Source: Acinetobacter sp. UBA6641 (GTDB lineage Bacteria > Pseudomonadota > Gammaproteobacteria > Pseudomonadales > Moraxellaceae). Taken from it: DNA of 7,576 bases. Below are positions 6,116 to 7,576 of the stretch, in pieces (positions within the stretch are counted from its first letter, which is position 1; every line of letters starts with the position of its first letter). A model generated the notes under the pieces. That model worked only from the letters and a program-made list of their open reading frames with translations. It made no database searches and was not told the DNA's origin. The stretch spans positions 2,009 through 9,584 of the forward strand of contig DKLL01000259.1 in assembly GCA_002455755.1 (NCBI GenBank), written 5' to 3'. The position numbers were made by a program, and so were the translations under genes.

Positions 6116-6118
6116 AAT
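6113..6118 (+). promoter_or_regulatory. -10 element of the regulator/alkene-reductase operon
   Basis: A perfect TATAAT overlaps the last half-site of the operator array. The -35 region (about 6090-6095, ATATTA) is poor and lies inside the array. Transcription would start near 6125, just ahead of the GCGAAGG ribosome binding site. Confidence 0.6.
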
Positions 6119-6140
6119 GATTTTTGCGAAGGTGCTGATC

Positions 6141-6191
6141 ATGAACATGAGTGAAATGAGATGGACACAGAAGCGATTTATAAAGCCTTAG
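6141..6191 (+). CDS. Mini-ORF (16 codons) overlapping the regulator start; possible leader peptide
   Basis: ATG 6141 to TAG 6189-6191 encodes MNMSEMRWTQKRFIKP, in a different frame from the regulator that starts at 6161. The only good ribosome binding site in the leader, GAAGG (6128-6132), is spaced 8 nt from this ATG and too far (28 nt) from 6161. Translation might be coupled, or the peptide may be incidental. There is no recognised family. Confidence 0.25.
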   Translation: MNMSEMRWTQKRFIKP

Positions 6192-6463
6192 CCAACCCGA
6201 TTCGACGCCAGATTCTGCAATGTTTAAAAGAACCTGAGCGTTTCATTTCCACAGAAGAATGTGGGGATGATTTTAGTCGTGGCGTATGTGCAGGGCATAT
6301 CGAAAAAATCGCGGATATTTCCCAATCAACCATGTCCAATCATTTATCAGTGTTGCAACAGGCAGGACTGATTCAAGTGACCAAATATGGGCAATGGTCT
6401 TATTTTTCTCGTAATGAAGCACTGATTCAGGAATTTTTACAACATTTACAGCATGGGCTTTAG
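6161..6463 (+). CDS. ArsR-family winged-helix transcriptional regulator
   Basis: A 100-residue DNA-binding protein. ALANPIRRQIL (9-19) is the typical ArsR/SmtB first helix, and ADISQSTMSNHLSVLQQAGLI (51-71) is the helix-turn-helix with recognition helix. KYGQWSYFSRN (75-85) fits the beta-wing. Cysteines sit at 21, 34 and 43. By hand alignment C43 falls near the first Cys of the arsenic-binding ELCVCDL motif of E. coli ArsR, but the other ligands are missing, so a canonical arsenic site is unlikely. Thiol sensing of electrophiles or oxidants is a reasonable guess given the flavin-dependent alkene reductase 39 nt downstream. ATG 6161 is the first start in frame (stop at 6152-6154), though it has a poor ribosome binding site. 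It probably represses its own operon through the array at 6072-6115. The inducer is unknown. Confidence 0.85.
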   Translation: MDTEAIYKALANPIRRQILQCLKEPERFISTEECGDDFSRGVCAGHIEKIADISQSTMSNHLSVLQQAGLIQVTKYGQWSYFSRNEALIQEFLQHLQHGL

Positions 6464-6502
6464 ACTCGAATTGGTCTAAGCCAGCTGTAAGAGGATGGCT
6501 TG

Positions 6503-7576
6503 ATGACAGATTTTTCCACCCCAATTCAATTTGGTGAGCTCAAACTTAAAAACCGTGTGGTGATGGCACCATTGACGCGTAGCCGTGCTACAGCCGACCG
6601 TGTTCCGACTGCCATGATGGCGGAATACTATGCACAGCGTGCCAGCGCAGGTTTAATCATCTCTGAAGCAACCGTGATTTCAGAAGAAGCCAACGGTTAT
6701 GAGAACACCCCGGGCTTATTTACTGAAGCACAGGTTGAAGGCTGGAAACAGGTCACCGATGCCGTGCATGCCAAAGACGGTTTGATCGTGGCGCAGTTGT
6801 GGCATGTGGGACGTGTCTCCCATCCTGATCTGTTAAAGGGTGAAACACCGGTTTCAGCCAGTGCTGTGAAGCAAGCCGGTTATGTCAGCCTGCTGCGTCC
6901 AAAACGTGAGTATGTGGTGCCACGTCCACTGGAAATTTCAGAAATTCATGCCATTACCGAACAATATAAACAGGCTGCCATCAAAGCCAAAGCGGCCGGT
7001 TTTGATGGCGTTGAACTACATGCAGCCAACGGTTATTTAATTGATCAGTTCCTGCAAAGCAAAACCAACCTGCGTGAAGATGAATACGGCGGTTCAGTTG
7101 AAAACCGTGCCCGCTTCTTATTAGAAGTGGTGGATGCGCTGATTGAAGTGTGGGGTGCAGGTCGTGTCGGTGTACATCTGGCACCGCGTGGTGATGAGCA
7201 TGATATGGGCGATGCCAATCCTTTGGAAACCTTTGGTTATGTCATGCAAGAATTGGGTCAGCGTCAAATTGCCTTCTTCTTTACCCGTGAATATCTGGCC
7301 GAAGACAGCATCAGTCTGGACATGAAAGCGCGTTCAAATGGGGTGCCGTATATTGCCAATATGCGTTTAAGCCGTGAAGATGCGCTTGAACTGTTGGCCT
7401 CTGGCAAGGCGGAAGCGGTGTCTTTTGGTAAGGCTTATATTGCCAATCCTGACCTGTTTGAGCGTTTGCTGGACGATGAGCCGCTGAATGAATTGAAGCT
7501 GGAAAACATGATTGGAACCGATGTGGCAGAAGGCTATATCGACTATCCATTCCTGAATAAACAGCTTGCTGAAAGT
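6503..7576 (+). CDS. Alkene reductase, Old Yellow Enzyme family (NemA/XenB-like), 3' end outside window
   Basis: The frame is open for 358 codons to the window edge. The family is about 350-370 long, so only a few codons are probably missing. These FMN-dependent NAD(P)H oxidoreductases reduce activated C=C bonds (enones, N-ethylmaleimide) and sometimes nitro compounds or nitrate esters. Visible: MAPLTRSR (21-28) at the flavin, QLWHVGR (98-104), and the active site HAANGY (173-178) with H173, N176 and Y178 in the standard H-x-x-N-x-Y arrangement. DQFLQSKTNLREDEYGGSVENR (181-202) follows in two parts, then FGKAYIANPDL (308-318). VGVHLAPRGDEHDMGD (222-237) has His where OYE1 and NemA have a flavin-contacting Arg, a variant I recall from Pseudomonas XenB. 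ATG 6503 has AGAGG (6490-6494) 8 nt upstream, in the loop of a weak 6-bp hairpin (6478-6483/6496-6501). It is probably co-transcribed with the regulator. Confidence 0.92.
   Translation, partial: MTDFSTPIQFGELKLKNRVVMAPLTRSRATADRVPTAMMAEYYAQRASAGLIISEATVISEEANGYENTPGLFTEAQVEGWKQVTDAVHAKDGLIVAQLWHVGRVSHPDLLKGETPVSASAVKQAGYVSLLRPKREYVVPRPLEISEIHAITEQYKQAAIKAKAAGFDGVELHAANGYLIDQFLQSKTNLREDEYGGSVENRARFLLEVVDALIEVWGAGRVGVHLAPRGDEHDMGDANPLETFGYVMQELGQRQIAFFFTREYLAEDSISLDMKARSNGVPYIANMRLSREDALELLASGKAEAVSFGKAYIANPDLFERLLDDEPLNELKLENMIGTDVAEGYIDYPFLNKQLAES

Noticed and set aside
6297..6315. ATATCGA half-site inside the regulator gene
   Set aside because: Only one full half-site, with a poorly matching partner; it is explained by the codons of HIEKI in the protein.
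6478..6501. Hairpin AAGCCA/TGGCTT enclosing the alkene-reductase ribosome binding site
   Set aside because: Only 6 bp with a 12-nt loop that leaves the Shine-Dalgarno unpaired; too weak to claim as a regulatory switch.
1..7576. Mobile elements, CRISPR, tRNA/rRNA, riboswitch, defence or toxin-antitoxin genes
   Set aside because: I read both strands and saw no transposase motifs, regular direct-repeat arrays, cloverleaf or conserved RNA motifs, and every long frame belongs to a recognised non-defence family.

Overview
The window looks like an ordinary chromosomal segment of a gammaproteobacterium, most likely Acinetobacter or a close relative. The lineage call rests mainly on two outer-membrane proteins whose mature N-termini (YQAEV...) and inner EAAFL.RAS motif resemble, from memory, the Acinetobacter Omp33-36 'putative porin' family. 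Housekeeping proteins of standard gammaproteobacterial type and moderate-to-low GC agree with this. No database search was possible.

Layout. (1) Positions 1-2645, + strand: the 3' end of glmM, then pdxH (9 nt gap) and recJ (start overlaps the pdxH stop). They read as one operon ending at a hairpin terminator that also serves the convergent gene. Two near-perfect inverted repeats lie just inside the pdxH and recJ coding starts. (2) Positions 2691-4412, - strand: two tandem paralogous outer-membrane porins, each with a signal peptide, a C-terminal Phe, its own promoter candidate, a GAGGGG ribosome binding site and a terminator. (3) Positions 4413-4832: a 420-bp AT-rich divergent intergenic region holding the porin and prfB promoters and one speculative 19-codon ORF. 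(4) Positions 4833-5928: prfB (release factor 2), with its in-frame UGA and +1 programmed frameshift site, followed by a terminator. (5) Positions 6072-7576: a small ArsR-type regulator followed by an Old Yellow Enzyme-family alkene reductase that runs off the window. Ahead of the regulator is an array of four ATATCGA-type half-sites overlapping the promoter core, whose dyad centres are 11 bp apart.

How the genes work together. glmM (cell-wall precursor), pdxH (PLP synthesis) and recJ (single-strand DNA exonuclease) are housekeeping. In Escherichia coli recJ lies next to prfB; here the inverted porin pair separates them, which suggests insertion into an older recJ-prfB neighbourhood. The regulator/alkene-reductase pair is probably an autorepressed, electrophile- or redox-responsive module.

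I see no defence system, transposon, CRISPR array, tRNA or rRNA. The points most worth following are the operator array with its cysteine-containing regulator, a mini-ORF that takes the best ribosome binding site ahead of that regulator, and the hairpins inside the pdxH and recJ starts.
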